Of a DNA stretch of 64,000 nucleotides, positions 22,950-34,419 are shown one piece after another. Location of the stretch: positions 3,721,001-3,785,000 of the forward strand of contig JAUIMM010000003.1 of the NCBI GenBank assembly GCA_031769625.1, written 5' to 3'. Numbering within the stretch: the first letter of the stretch is position 1; every line of letters starts with the position of its first letter. The notes beneath the pieces were generated by a model. That model was not told the DNA's origin and made no database searches. It worked only from the letters and a program-made list of their open reading frames with translations. The position numbers were made by a program, and so were the translations under genes. The DNA is from Taudactylus pleione (Eukaryota; Chordata; Amphibia; Anura; Myobatrachidae).

Positions 22950-24340
22950 TCAGAGAAGGGGGCAGGCTTGTGTGATGTGGGCGGGGATAAACATCACAAT
23001 GGGGCGGGGCTAAGTGCAGTGCATCCAAGAACACAAGCGAACATTGCAACAGCATCACCACTAGACCTCCATAACGATGGACAATGGCCATTCCCTACTA
23101 TCTTTAAGGTTATATACATTTTTGGTTCAAGAACCGCATCCCCTGTACTGTAATAAAGTCTGTCTGGGCGCATAGTGATACATACACAGAAAATCCAATC
23201 TGATTGGATGCTAAGGGTTAAAAGTTTATGTACTTCTTACACAACTTTATTAAATAAGCCCTAAATAGCAGCTAGGGGTCCACATACAATATAATGCAAA
23301 CAGCATGGAGCCATTAGAATAAATAATATTGTAACTCACCATTGCTGTACCTCCTTCTCCGTAACTGCAAGACAAAACAAGAGGGGATTAGGACCCTCAC
23401 ACTGCACAGTATCCCCCAACGTAATGCGTGCAACACATCAGACCTCACAGGGAGCAGCACACGTCAGCTCTATTATAAGATTAATCATTAACACCACACA
23501 AAGTTTATCAATGAATCATGCAGCAATCTGGAAAACGGTTACAGAAACATGGATCATCTAATCCAAACTAAACTGCAATAAAAAAAGAAAAAGTGAGAGC
23601 AACTGGGCAGCCGTTCACTAATATTAGACATCCAGATCTCAGTTTAAAATCAACTTTGCAAAGTTTTTGACGTTACAGTGAGTCAAATGTTTTATTCAGT
23701 AGTAGTCTAAAAAGTCCCCAGATACACCGTGTTAGCCCACACAAAAGGTTTCATTTTTAGCTATTTTCAATTTGTATTTGCAGACTCCCATTTTTATAGT
23801 TGATGGAACGTGACCAATGATAATGCATTCAAGAGAGACAGATTAAGCAGCCATTGTAGTAGTTCACAAAGGACAGCCAGCCAATGAAATTTTGGCATAA
23901 CAGAAAGCGGAGGGGACTCAACAAGTGTTGTGCTCTCATTTTAGCGCACCGGTAATACGTTTCTCTATCCACCCTGCATAACCCAACTTTCCTTGACAGC
24001 GATATAATATTGAACTTCTGTTTTTCACACTTGTTTTCCAAAAAAATTGAATCAAAATGGGCTAGTTAAGGTTTTTTTTTTTTTTTTTTTTAAGAGGAAT
24101 TCAACAAATTCAACTAAGGGACTCTGCCAATGGAAATTCAGTGTGAAAAGCAGAAAGAGTATTTACCCAACTGCAAAAAGGAGTTGGCAGGCATAACTTT
24201 TTGTAGCGTCCAACACCTATATTTGATATACACATATATAACCTCTGATAAAAGAACTGAGATTCAGACCAAGATTAGCAGGGTAGACGTAGTACCTAAC
24301 AGCCAGTGGGTTTGTTGCTTCCTGACAGAGCAATGATCCT
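22950..24340. other. Unassigned stretch
   Basis: Short frames only. Poly(T) at 24072-24092. No transposon ends were resolved. Confidence 0.35.
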
Positions 24341-24344
24341 TTTT

Positions 24345-25400
24345 TGGATAAAGTATTCTCTATTAATTTTTTTTTCAATTTTAAACATATACAAAATAGA
24401 ACAAACAAAATAAACACAAAAAAAAAAAACCATAGTATTCCTAAGCAACAAATAATATACAATGAAATAAAATAGGGAAACCATGTTATAAACCAAATGA
24501 AGTCAGCCATATAAATTCAAGCTATAGCCAAGTCCGAGGGAGTGCATATCTCGGTGGCAAACGCAGGATTTCTAGAGGGGGGATTCCAAATGCTTGATTT
24601 TAGAGTGAGTGTGGCCTGTCCATGAAGAGGGTGGGATTACCACTTATCCAGCTCTAATATGTATCATATAAAGTCTATTGTGTGTCATAATTCCAGCATA
24701 TACAGGACCAGCAATCACAGTAAGCCATTATATGCGGCAGTAGGGCCATCCTGCCTGTGCTGGATGTATTTATTTTAGATGTGGGCACCATTCCAGAGCA
24801 TTGGAGCAAGTTCAGGAGCCTGGGGAGCAGCAGAAGGACCTAGCACTGCCCTGGACATGTATGTACATATTGGGCTCTATAGCAGCACATCCCTAACAGT
24901 GAATGTTTTCCAGATCTCCTGCTGTAGTTGGTGCACAGGTATTTATTACTGGCTGATAAATGTTAAAAGATCTACAGGTGGTGCTATTTATTTCATTTAT
25001 GACACTGAGAAGAACATGCAGCGCTAGTAAAATTCCATTATATTTCTATTTCTATTGTGGTCATGGTGTGGGCTGGGGAGGGGGGTTTCCAGGCAAATGG
25101 AACCCCCCCCCCTGCGTTTGCCTATGTATCTCGACTCTATCCATCTTGTCCAAATACGATCAAATTTAAACTCTGTTTTACGGACAAGGTATAAATATCG
25201 CTCATGTTCCACAGTAGCATTAACCAAAGAAACCCACTCCTGAAATTCAGGCCCACTAGTAGCCAACCATGATCGAGCCAAACAGACTTTTGCCAGAGCA
25301 GAGCAATGATCCTTACTGCCCCATACTTGAATAAGGGGCGAGTCATTTCTTTGTAATGGGCATGCCATGAAGGTGTACAATACAGACATTGCTCAGGTGG
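24345..25400 (-). pseudogene. L1-like LINE 3' fragment, interrupted
   Basis: Minus-strand translation of about 25389-25127 reads like the C-terminus of L1-clade ORF2: aliphatic helix residues, then WLATSGPEFQEWVSLV, then FDRIWTRWIE. The 3' UTR continues to about 24350, where AT-rich DNA begins. Endonuclease and reverse transcriptase domains are absent (5' truncated). A hAT-like element (24555-25126) splits the sequence just after the RIWTRW motif. The assignment rests on remembered family style. Confidence 0.55.
24555..25126. mobile_element. hAT-like element nested in the LINE fragment
   Basis: Left end TGGCAAACGCAGGAT and right end CCTGCGTTTGCCTATG are inverted repeats. Flanks TATCTCGG (24547-24554) and TATCTCGA (25127-25134) match 7/8, giving an 8-bp TSD. 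It has G- and C-tracts inside both ends and no transposase frame. Confidence 0.72.
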
Positions 25401-25712
25401 AGGGACACCAGTGTTGTAAGCTCTGCCCTGTACTGAGATATTCAGGGGTGGCTAGCATGGTGGAGACAGGAGAACCAGATTGTGTCAATCTATCGTACTG
25501 TGAACAGGTTAAGCGTCTCTACTGTGAAGATACCACCTGTGGGGTGGTTACCAAAATAAAGTCTGGATTATTTGGGAAAGGAAATGGGTGGTTTAACCAG
25601 AATGAGCCATACATTAAAATGCGGACACCACAACTGGCTCATACTGGTGCCACCAGATTAGGTTTTTCATAGCCCTGCAGAAAAAAAAAAACAAAAAACT
25701 GTTTAAGATACT

Positions 25713-26026
25713 GGAGGAGATGTATCAAACCTTGGCGAGAGATAAAGTGGAGAGAAAGTACCAACCAATCAGCTTCCAAATGTAATTTTCAAAACACATG
25801 AGATATACTAAGCCTTGGAAAAAGAGATATAGTGGAGAGATAAAGTACCAACCAATCAGCTCCTGTCATTTTACAGGCGGTGTATGAAAAATGGCATGAG
25901 CTGATTGGGGTACTTTCTCTCTCTCTCCACGGCTTAGTACACAGAACCCCTCAGCGTGTACAATGGCAGTTAGAAGCGGACTGGTTGGTACTTTTATTTC
26001 TCTCCAAGACTTGATACATATCCCCC
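25713..26026. mobile_element. MITE M5, with nested M6
   Basis: Ends GGAGGAGATGTATCAAACC and TTGATACATATCCCCC, TSD ACT (25710-25712 and 26027-26029). Arms carry ACCAACCAATCAGC. A second member (M6, about 25798-25951, with TACTAAGCCTTGG../CACGGCTTAGTA ends) sits in its loop. Confidence 0.8.
25798..25951. mobile_element. MITE M6 nested in M5
   Basis: GAGATATACTAAGCCTTGG at the left mirrors CACGGCTTAGTACACAG at the right, and inner arms carry ACCAACCAATCAGCTCCTG. TSD not resolved. Confidence 0.65.
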
Positions 26027-26080
26027 ACTGTCAGAGCCATCTTCTGAACAGTAACTTAAGTGTCGCCCATCTTATCTCTT

Positions 26081-26419
26081 CAGGCAGGTATCCACTACCC
26101 GATTAAACATAGCGATCGAACGATAACCACATCATTATCGTTCAATCGTTTGTTAATCGGGCAGAAATTGTGCAGCTTAATGTCAAAAACGACCAGCAAT
26201 GCGCGCTCCCGCTGGTCGTTTTTGACATCTATCATCGCCCGAACATGCTGGCCAATATGCCGATAACGTCAGGTTGCCCATGTTCGGGGATGAGGGAGGG
26301 TGCCTACACTGAACAACTGATCGTTCAATGTCGGCACAGCACAGACTGTGAAACGACTGCACGATTACAATGTCGTGATCATGCAGTGTTTTCACAGTCT
26401 GAAGTGGATACGCACCTTT
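26081..26419. mobile_element. Poly-hairpin element B2
   Basis: Ends AGGCAGGTATCCAC and GTGGATACGCACCTT. It has the same hairpin series as B1 and B3: AACGATAACCACATCATTAT.., AAAACGACCAGC../GCTGGTCGTTTT, GAACATGCTGG, CACTGAACAACTGATCGTTC and CACGATTACAATGTCGTGAT. Confidence 0.8.
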
Positions 26420-27276
26420 ACACATACAAACATTTCTACTAATTGTATAAAATGAAAACTGTGCTAGAAGATGGCAGCGTGCACATTATAACACTACCCC
26501 AGGATATGGTGTGAATGACAGGTGCTCGGAATCCCCCTTTAGATGAAAACGCAGTAAAATATGTAGAAATGTTCTGACGCATAGAATTCCAGCACCGCAC
26601 AAGCCACTAGCCCTACTAATGCGATTTGTAGACACTTCCACAGCAGGACATAAATGCTGCATTTCTTCAGAGACATGTCATTCAACATTTACAGCGAGCA
26701 TGTCATGCTCCTTCAGAGAACACTGGGTGTCATTTTGTCATGATGTATTTTGTCCTTTTCAACAATGGATACATTTCATGTTATCTTAGTAACACTGCTG
26801 ATCCATTCTGAGAATTGCCCCCCCCCCCCCCCCATTACACACAAGTGAGACAGCCATTTTGTTGGCTGAACTAAGGCAGCCAATCACCTGTCCAGGAAAA
26901 CAGTGACATCACTAAGGCATTTCATGAGGTGTTTTTCCCACTGTGAATAAATAAGCTCCACTCACACAGATATCAGATCAGACCACAGAATATGGCACAC
27001 AGAAGTGCCACATGAAGTCCCCTTACTCATGATTAATCCAAGCCACAATAAAGCTAAACAGGGCGGTATTTAAGAGAAAAACTGGGCAGTTTTCTGTAAA
27101 GAATGAGGGGCTTTCACTTATGCTGGAGACAATGCGGCTGCGATGGTACTTTTGTTTTTTACATCAGGTATCGCATAGGGTGGCTCGTTGCCACCGCATT
27201 ACCGCCTGTTCCCTGTGTTATGCTATTTTGCTACCCTGTAAAAAGAAAAGAAAAAACGCTCATCAGACCACTTGGT
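26420..27276. other. Unassigned stretch
   Basis: A 17-C run is at 26818-26834. GCCATTTTGTTGGCTG near 26850 recalls the GGCTGCC repeat near 6970 and 56937. No gene is supported. Confidence 0.35.
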
Positions 27277-27420
27277 AAATTGTTGCAGCATGTCAGAACT
27301 GCAGCCCGATCCCAAATCACTAAAGATTGGAAGAAAAGGGATTCTCCAAACTACGAAGCCATCATTGCTGGTATATGGCAACAGTGGAATACATACTGTA
27401 ACAAGCCTACTCCATGTTAG
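27277..27420 (+). pseudogene. Possible LINE ORF2 C-terminal scrap
   Basis: The frame ends with ARSQITKDWKKRDSPNYEAI and then WQQWNTY, which resembles the C-terminal tail of L1-like ORF2 proteins (basic helix, DWK, conserved W). It is only about 45 residues with nothing upstream to support it. Confidence 0.3.
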
Positions 27421-28220
27421 TGTCCATAAAGTCCACTGATTCTGGGAGACCTGTTAATTCCTCAAGAATTCCTCACTACCCTGATAGTTGCTATTGATTT
27501 ATGATGATGATTTTTATTCTCTCTTCTCCAATCCCATAACACATTAAAAACACCACTAGAGTTAGGTGCAAGTGCCTGCCGTCATATATCTAGGGAAGCC
27601 AATCCCACCCTATTTTTTTTTTCAATCCCGGGATTTAAAAAATCTCACTAGCAGGATGCTCGAGATACACGGGGAATGAAATGATCAATGAATATATTAT
27701 TACTCTAAGATAAATATGAGTGACTAGTACAAATAAAAGTGTGAAAAAGGACTTGCTTTTATTAATGGTTTTCAAAATACAAGTGTTAAAAGGCATTAAA
27801 GGCAAACTTAAGTTATTCAAGTTTCAACAGAATGGTGATGGTCCCGGATCTGTCTATAAAGATCTGACAGCCGCCAAGTATTAAAGCCTTTGTTTGAAGT
27901 CAATTTTAACAAAATGGACCTTGATTTGAGTCCGGCTATGAAAATATATATATTAGTATTGGAAACTCCTCAAGGGGTGCCCACCAAGACAAACACAGAA
28001 CTAGTGTAGCCACTTGTATAACTTCAGTTCCGGCGGCTCTCATTCATTCCTGAGTGCCGCCACAACTGAGGATAATATAATAATTATATATATATGACCG
28101 TGAAGCGGTGGCCAGCTTAACAAATTATTGCAATATTTTGGAACCAACATTCCCTATGTTCAAAGGAGTTGCAGTTTGAAAAGCATGTGAGTGCCGAGTT
28201 TGTATGATATAGATAGATAA
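27421..28220. other. Unassigned stretch
   Basis: No feature is recognised apart from short TA runs. Confidence 0.35.
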
Positions 28221-28224
28221 TAAA

Positions 28225-28252
28225 TATATATATATATATATATATATATTTA
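28225..28252. repeat. (AT)n microsatellite
   Basis: Short AT dinucleotide run, about 14 units. Confidence 0.85.
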
Positions 28253-28514
28253 TTATCAGCCACTCAACTCCAGTCTTCCTCCTCAGGCCTACCGCTCAGA
28301 GAGAGTGAGTGAGCGTGTCAGCACTCAGCCTTGCTTAGCGATAGCTGGCAGCCCACAGCGGACTCCACAGTGCGGGTGGGCACAGCTGTATAAGGGACAT
28401 CACATGCAGCCGCACAGCCATAGGAGGCCCGGGGCAGTGTCTGAGCCAACGGAACTAGTGCTCCGCTCTGCCTGGGCTGAAGATATATGCTCAGCCTGCC
28501 GCAGCTCAATTTTA

Positions 28515-29760
28515 TTCATTTTTTTCAAAGTAAGTTTTTTATTGAAACACGGCACATATTCACAATCAAACATTTCAAAAACAACAGTACATTGAGTATG
28601 ATGACATTCGGTTCATAATAAATATACTGTATATGGTATTTTCGATATAATCATAAAATATCAAGATGACATTCACCAGTTAACTGCATTATTCAATTAA
28701 ATGCTTCGTAATGATAATTAGTACAAAGTGTTTTTTTATCTGTAATATTACACAATTCTCCAAATAATGTTTGAAATTTCCAATATCTGTAAACAAATAT
28801 AATCATTATCAAATATTAATTAAAAATAATCAAAAGAACAATTAAAAATAAACTGAAAAACTCTCTCTTGCCTCACCAACACCCAGAAGAAACAAGGCTG
28901 GAATCGGTATGAAATACCGCCGGCCATGGTTCGATTTCTGGCAGTGCCTGGCCGACAGATGAGCAGAGCCTGGCAGCGGAAGCCCGACAGCACTGGAAAT
29001 CCTGATCGTCGCTAAGGTAAGTATATACTAACCTAACCCCCTAACCCTCCTTAGGGGTGCCTAACCCTAACCTCCCCCCCAAGTGCCTAACCCTAATCCC
29101 CCCCTTCCCCACTTTCTAAACCTAAGTCCCCCGGGGAGGTGCCTAACCCTAGCCTAACCCTAACACTCCCGGGGGGGTGCCTAACCCTAAGTCCCCCCGG
29201 GTGCCCTAAACCTAACCCTCCCCCCACGCGGCTGTCAGCTCGCGGCGCCCGGCATCCCTTCGATCGGGATGCCGGGCGCCGGTCTCCCTGCGTCGGGGAA
29301 ATGTCAGTTGTCTACATGTAGACGCCCGGCATTTCACCCTCGCCGGGATATGACAGTCGTGAAGCCGGCTGCCGGTATTAAGGCAGCCGGTTCCCCGATA
29401 GTATACCACAAGGCTCCTCTCACATTCAAAACGTTCAGGGACCAGTAGAAGTGATATCCATTGGAGGGTTGTTTTCAATGGTCTGAAGTGTATACCATGA
29501 GGTATCCTCACACAATTATAAATTTGACGTTGCATATCTAGAGATAAAGTAGATATAAATGACTCCCACGTATTGAAACATTTTTCCTTTTCTAATACTA
29601 CCTCTACCCAATCCATTTGAAAGATGTTAAATAATTTTGCCTTAAATAACGCAAAAGACGGAGAAGTAGTCGAGATCCATTCCTGCAATATTGTCTTACG
29701 TGCTGCCGCGCTGATTGCTAAAAGCAGTCTTCTACTTCCCTTAAGCTCTATTTTTTTTAA
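28515..29760 (-). pseudogene. L1-like LINE 3' fragment, interrupted by C6
   Basis: Minus-strand translation of 29760-29416 shows an L1-type ORF2 C-terminus: basic LLLAISAAARKTI helix, EWISTTSPSFALF, MDWVEVVLEKEKCFNTW. The 3' UTR runs from there to about 28515, where the complement of a TTTTTTATTGAAA end marks the 3' terminus. Family C element C6 is inserted at 28900-29407. The upstream ORF2 domains are missing. It is a different LINE lineage from the fragment at 24345. Confidence 0.6.
28900..29407 (+). mobile_element. Family C element C6, nested in LINE
   Basis: Starts GGAATCGGTATGAAATACC and ends TAGTATACC, perfect 8-bp TSD ACAAGGCT (28892-28899 and 29408-29415). Contains GGTAAGTATATACTAACC (about 29015), CCTAACCCTAA runs and the GGGATGCCGGGCGCC hairpin. 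508 bp, almost the length of C1 and C9. Confidence 0.9.
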
Positions 29761-29857
29761 CTTTAAATCCTAGGATCCCGTCGATCCCGGGATTGGCTTC
29801 CGGACAGCTATCCTTTTCTGTTGTTATAATGCTTTTATTTTAGACTACGGTTACTTA

Positions 29858-30477
29858 TACCCCTTTCAGACATACTGAGATTCCCGGGATTTTGGCCTGC
29901 CTCGGCCAAAATTCCCGGGTCTCATGTCTGTGTGGAAGGTACCTACCCGGGAACACGTTCCCGGGTAGCCGCCCCTGCAATCGACCAGGGTTTTTCCCGG
30001 GACTTATGTCCCGGGAAATTACCCTGCTTCAGTCTGAATGGTGCTACCCGGGAATTTACTACTCCCGGGCAGCACCAAGCAGCTTTGACATGTAGCTGAC
30101 AGCGCAGAGCGTCCTATAGGACGCTCAGTGCTGCTGCTCACCACCCCCAGCACCGGCCGGCTATGCCACAGTGGGCCGCCCGCACTCCCGCTGGACCACC
30201 AGGGAATTAAAATAAATGTTAAAAAATTATAATAAAAAAAAAAAAACTGCATTACAATTGCATTACAAACGGCTTTTGGCTGGGAGGAGCAGATGGCAGA
30301 GAAGAGGCAGGTAAGCAGAAAAACCCTGCTCTTGTCTGAAAGGGGTCTACCTGGGAATTTCCCGGGTAGACACTGTAGTGTGAAAGGGGGGTCTCGACCA
30401 AATACCCAGGAATTTGCACAGGAGAAATTCCCGGGTCTGAGCAGGAAATTTCCCGGGTTGTATGTCTGAAAGGGGTA
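29858..30477. mobile_element. Harbinger-like poly-hairpin element H1
   Basis: Ends TACCCCTTTCAGACAT and ATGTCTGAAAGGGGTA are TIRs of 16 bp flanked by TTA (29855-29857 and 30478-30480), the PIF/Harbinger target. The interior is serial hairpins: GGGATTTTGGCC../GGCCAAAATTCCC, CTACCCGGGAACACGTTCCC, CCCGGGACTTATGTCCCGGG and AGAGCGTCCTATAGGACGCT. 620 bp, non-autonomous. It is related to 57114-57500. Confidence 0.85.
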
Positions 30478-30479
30478 TT

Positions 30480-31360
30480 AGTGTGTTACCTGCAATGTCT
30501 TCTTCTGTTTGTTTGTTTTTATCTTTGTTCTTGTTAATTAGAAGAAAAAAAAATAAGTAGGGGGCTTTTAATGGGTAGCAGTTTGGACTATTCCTATAAC
30601 TTAAACACGTTTACATTGTAACAAACAAAGGGAGTTGTGAGAAGCGCTGATCAAAGTAAAAAACAGAATTTAATACATAATAAATGGCATAAAAAGACAT
30701 ACATCTGCAGACAAAAAAAAACTAGTATTAAAAAACTTGCTAATCATCATAAAAAAATAAATGAAAAAATATATACCATGAGAATCAATGACAAATTGTA
30801 TTCTAATAAAAAAAGAGCAAAACAATGAAACAGTAGCAATAAATGTCTGTTATACTGATAACTCTGTCTTGACCAGAGAAGAGTACAAATGAACCCTTTC
30901 TCTGAGTGTTCCAATTACGGTATGTAGATGAGACTAGCAACTAATTCCTCTGTAGAAAGCTGACATACACATAGAACAGTCCATTGGGACTAATTGTTCA
31001 TCTGTGATGGTATAAAAATGCATAACGAAACAATCCAATTTTTAGTATTTCCAACTCTTCTGCAAAAATATATTTGTATCGCTGTAGTATGCTCTCAAAT
31101 GGAGGTAATGAAACCAGTTTTGATTATTATAGGTTCCGGTTAGCAGTGACAGGTATTGTGGATCATTGGGCATAGGTGAAACAAACAGGGGGAGGGGGGA
31201 GGATGTTTGAATATAGCATGCATACAAACAGGGTTTTATTTGGTATCTATATATAAATTCTTTGTATAGTACCAAAAAACCAGAGTAATAGTTTCTTATT
31301 GCTGTTGATTTCAGATGAATTTCATATTACCAGTCCATCAGGATCCCTGACTTCCACAAA
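30480..31360. other. Unassigned A-rich stretch
   Basis: Poly(A)-rich plus strand at about 30640-30830. The lysine-rich frame there is compositional. No repeat ends were resolved. Confidence 0.35.
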
Positions 31361-31366
31361 CATATA

Positions 31367-31797
31367 CAGGTTGAGTTTCCCATATCCAAATATTCCGAAA
31401 TACGGAATATTCCGAAATTCAGAATTTTTTTGGCATGACTGAGAAAATTAAACTTTTGATTTTTGATGGTTCAATGTACACAAACTTTGTCTAAGGCACA
31501 AATTATTACAAATATTGTATACATTTACCATCAGGCTGTGTGTATATGAAACATAACTGAATTTTATGTCTGTACACAAACTTTGTTTGAGCCACAAAAT
31601 TATTGAAAATATTGTATCAAATTACCTGCAGGCTGTGTGTATAAGGTGTATATAACACATAAATGCTTTCTGTGTGTATATCGGGCTCCCATTCCGAAGA
31701 TATTTCATTTGATATGCAAATATTCCAAAATACGGAATATTCCGTTAGCCAACATACCCCTGGTCCCAAGCATTTTGGATATTGAAGACTCAACCTG
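31367..31797. mobile_element. Tigger-type MITE, MER2-like
   Basis: Ends CAGGTTGAGTTTCCCATATC and ATTGAAGACTCAACCTG, with TA on both sides (31365-31366 and 31798-31799), the pogo/Tigger target. The interior has ATTCCGAAATACGGAATATT and, twice, a block starting GTACACAAACTTTGTCTAAG that closely resembles what I remember of mammalian MER2. 431 bp, no transposase. Confidence 0.8.
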
Positions 31798-31799
31798 TA

Positions 31800-32412
31800 C
31801 TGGTGTGTTGTAGCTTAAATGCAAGGAATAGCGCTATTCCGACAGGGAGACCAAAAGGTGGTGCAAGAACCCCTGTGTCACCAGAGCCTTTCCACATGTG
31901 GGTAAAGTTTTCAACGCGTTTCTCCGCCTCTTAGAACGGTCGGCAGCTTTCTCAAGAAGTGTGCCTTTCCCGTTACACCCGGCTCCATAAATACTCTGGT
32001 GCCCGTAATTGCGATCAACTGTTTTATATTTATTCCTCGCTCATTCTCAGAATTTTCTCATAGCACATGCGTACTACATGTGCGCTACATTTCTCAGAGC
32101 AATGTTTAACTCCTGTCTCTGACCGCTACCGTGGCTATCCAATTTACGGCTCATCATATCAATGGTTCACCCCCACTCACACATATATTCCGTGCAGGTA
32201 ACGGGTTATAGAATCATCTCTACGGCATTATTCTGTTTGCGGTGATGCCGTTAGTCTTCATATTTAAGCATTAAGTATTGTGGCCCCACGGACTTCTCTG
32301 GAGGCAGATGTCTCTTATTGAGCTCAATATATTGAAATAATGTTTCAGTTACAAACTTGCATTGTACCCGGCTACAGATTTTCCCATCTTTCCACCCATA
32401 AGGACACACTTC
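31800..32412 (-). repeat. Repeat with GAAACGCGTTG motif, copy 1
   Basis: The complement of 31911-31960 contains CTTGAGAAAGCTGCC then GGAGAAACGCGTTGAAA. Similar arrangements are at 40652-40687 (plus) and 42677-42716 (minus). The rest has no recognisable coding content, and boundaries are uncertain. Confidence 0.45.
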
Positions 32413-32817
32413 TACTTTATCTGCCAAAAACAGAGAGGCACACACCTGTATACACAATTACGGGTGCAGAACCAGGGAATCAGGATTTAGCATAAATATA
32501 CCATGTTTGCAAAGGGCAGTTGCTATTTCAAATCTCTGTTTTGAGCGAATTGGCCATCGGAAAGGGCAGGATCGAATTATAGTGTGTTGCCGCCATCGTT
32601 ACATGCCCTTCTGCTCCACGGGAGCCCTTCTGCTCCACGGGAGGTTTCTGTCCTCCCTGAGCTCGCCTTAGGCCTATCGATGGCATCATTGCCTTTCTGC
32701 TCCACGGGAGGTTTCTGTCCTCCCTGAGCTCACCTGGGGCCTATCGATGGCATGAAACCATCGTTCATAAACCACCCGTGCAAGTGTGCAAATGAGAGAG
32801 CTAGTTTGCACGTGATT
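32413..32817 (+). repeat. Dispersed repeat R2, copy 2, with internal duplication
   Basis: Matches copy 1 at 22680-22944 at both ends. At about 32605-32740 it carries an extra segment in which TCTGCTCCACGGGAGGTTTC to CTGAGCTC occurs twice with 67-bp spacing, plus a partial third start at 32609. Confidence 0.7.
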
Positions 32818-33480
32818 AAGGATTGGTTGCAATGAGTTACAGTCACCTCTTTGTTCGGCACCAATTTTCCTACAGTTATTAAGTATTGGCCTATTGCATG
32901 ATCTTGACTCTCTGTATATAAACTACGCTTATAAATAACAGTTGCTGGAAGATGCATATATTTTGTACTATTGGTTCTTCATATTGCAGCTGCCAGTTAC
33001 TAACAGCTATTTGTCGGACATACGTAGACTGATGCTTTGTCTCTTGACCCTGAATCTAACAGATCCAGAGGAAGATTAGCCTGCCCTGGTCTACATGTTG
33101 TAGTTCAACGTGTGTATTATTCAAGATCTTTCATCTGCAGGAATTAAATGATGCCCAGGACACCTCATAACAACCTGTCTCGGTTTTCTTCTATTAATTG
33201 TTCCATCATCTGTCACCCCAGGCTGAACCAGCCCTTGAAGCGCTTAATATATTAGTAATCGCCTATGCTCCTGAGATCTCCAACTCTGCTGGAAATCAGA
33301 GATATGGAACAAACATGCAATGACAAGATGTCAGTCCAGAGGTCTTCTCTTTACAGTATACCAGAGTTTCACATCTGAAATATCCAAAAGAGAATTAAAC
33401 TGAATAAAAATAAATAATTGTGCTGCTTTCTGACGGTCTTGTACTTCAAGGTAATTCTCTTCATGTAATGGGGCTGTGGG
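32818..33480. other. Unassigned stretch
   Basis: Possibly continues the repeat that hosts R2 copy 2. No gene is recognised. Confidence 0.3.
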
Positions 33481-33491
33481 CTGTCTAATAT

Positions 33492-33903
33492 GGAATCAGT
33501 ATGATTTACCGCGGGCCGCATGGCCGGTGGTTCAAATCCCAACAACGGAAGCCCGGCAGGGTTGAAGATCCCGACTGCTAAAAAGGTAAGTACCGCTAAC
33601 CTAATTCCCTATCCTAACCCTCCTTTAGGGGTGCCTAACCCTACTCTCCCCCAAGTGCCTAACCCTCCCTTCCCCTAGCCTAACCCTCCCGGGGGGCTGC
33701 CTAACCCTAACTCCCCCTAACCTAACCCTCCCCCCCATCTCCCCGCGGCTGTTCGTGCCCGGCTTACCTTCGATCGGGATGCCGGGCGTCGAGCTTCCGG
33801 CGTAGGTAAAATGACAGGCATCAGGATTGCGGCGCTTGTCATTAGACCCTTGCCGGGATTAGACAGTCGGGATGCCGACGGTCGGCATCCCAACCGCATA
33901 CCG
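33492..33903 (+). mobile_element. Family C element C7
   Basis: Starts GGAATCAGTATGATTTACC and ends ACCGCATACCG. Contains AAAAGGTAAGTACCGCTAACC (family donor motif, about 33579), CCTAACCCTCC runs and CGATCGGGATGCCGGGCG. The 8-bp flanks agree only 6/8, so the boundaries are approximate. Confidence 0.72.
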
Positions 33904-33933
33904 TTTCATATACAATGCTAATTCATGGTCATT

Positions 33934-34293
33934 CAGGGGTGTTTTAGGAGAGGGGGGCCCTTGTGCAGCCTCCATTTGGGTCCCCACCGCTCTGTCAGCG
34001 CACTGAGCGCGGTATATTCTGGCTTCGTGCCAGAATCTATCGCGCACGTGCGGGTCTCCGGGAAAATGGCACCCGCGCCTATTTTCCCGGGGACATCTTT
34101 TCTGCACATGTCACTGGGGAAATGGCCGCCAACATTTCCCCAGTGATATTTTTCTGCTTCGGAGCAGCACATCGGGATCTGTGGTGAGGTAAGTATTTAT
34201 TAACTATGGGTGCAGGATGTGTGGTGTGGGCCCCCCTGGACCCAGGGGCCCGTGTGCACCAAACACCTTGCACCCATTATAAAGACGCCTATG
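33934..34293. mobile_element. hAT MITE with CAGGGGTG end
   Basis: Starts CAGGGGTGTTTTAGG and ends AAAGACGCCTATG, perfect 8-bp TSD TGGTCATT (33926-33933 and 34294-34301). Internal hairpins include ATTCTGGCTTCGTGCCAGAAT and TCACTGGGGAAATGG../CATTTCCCCAGTGA. GAGGTAAGTATTTATTAAC near 34188 is donor-like. Confidence 0.88.
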
Positions 34294-34419
34294 TGGTCAT
34301 TCCAAATCTAAGCCACGCCCTCTGATCTTTGATAAACCCTGGACTCATTGCGAGATCATATATTATATGTTGTTTGCGCAGCTGTTAGTTTTATCTTAGA
34401 CGCATCAGAGTTTGGTATC

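Noticed and set aside
25367..25672. 101-codon plus-strand ORF as a gene
   Set aside because: No recognisable domain, and its 5' part overlaps the antisense of a LINE ORF2 fragment.
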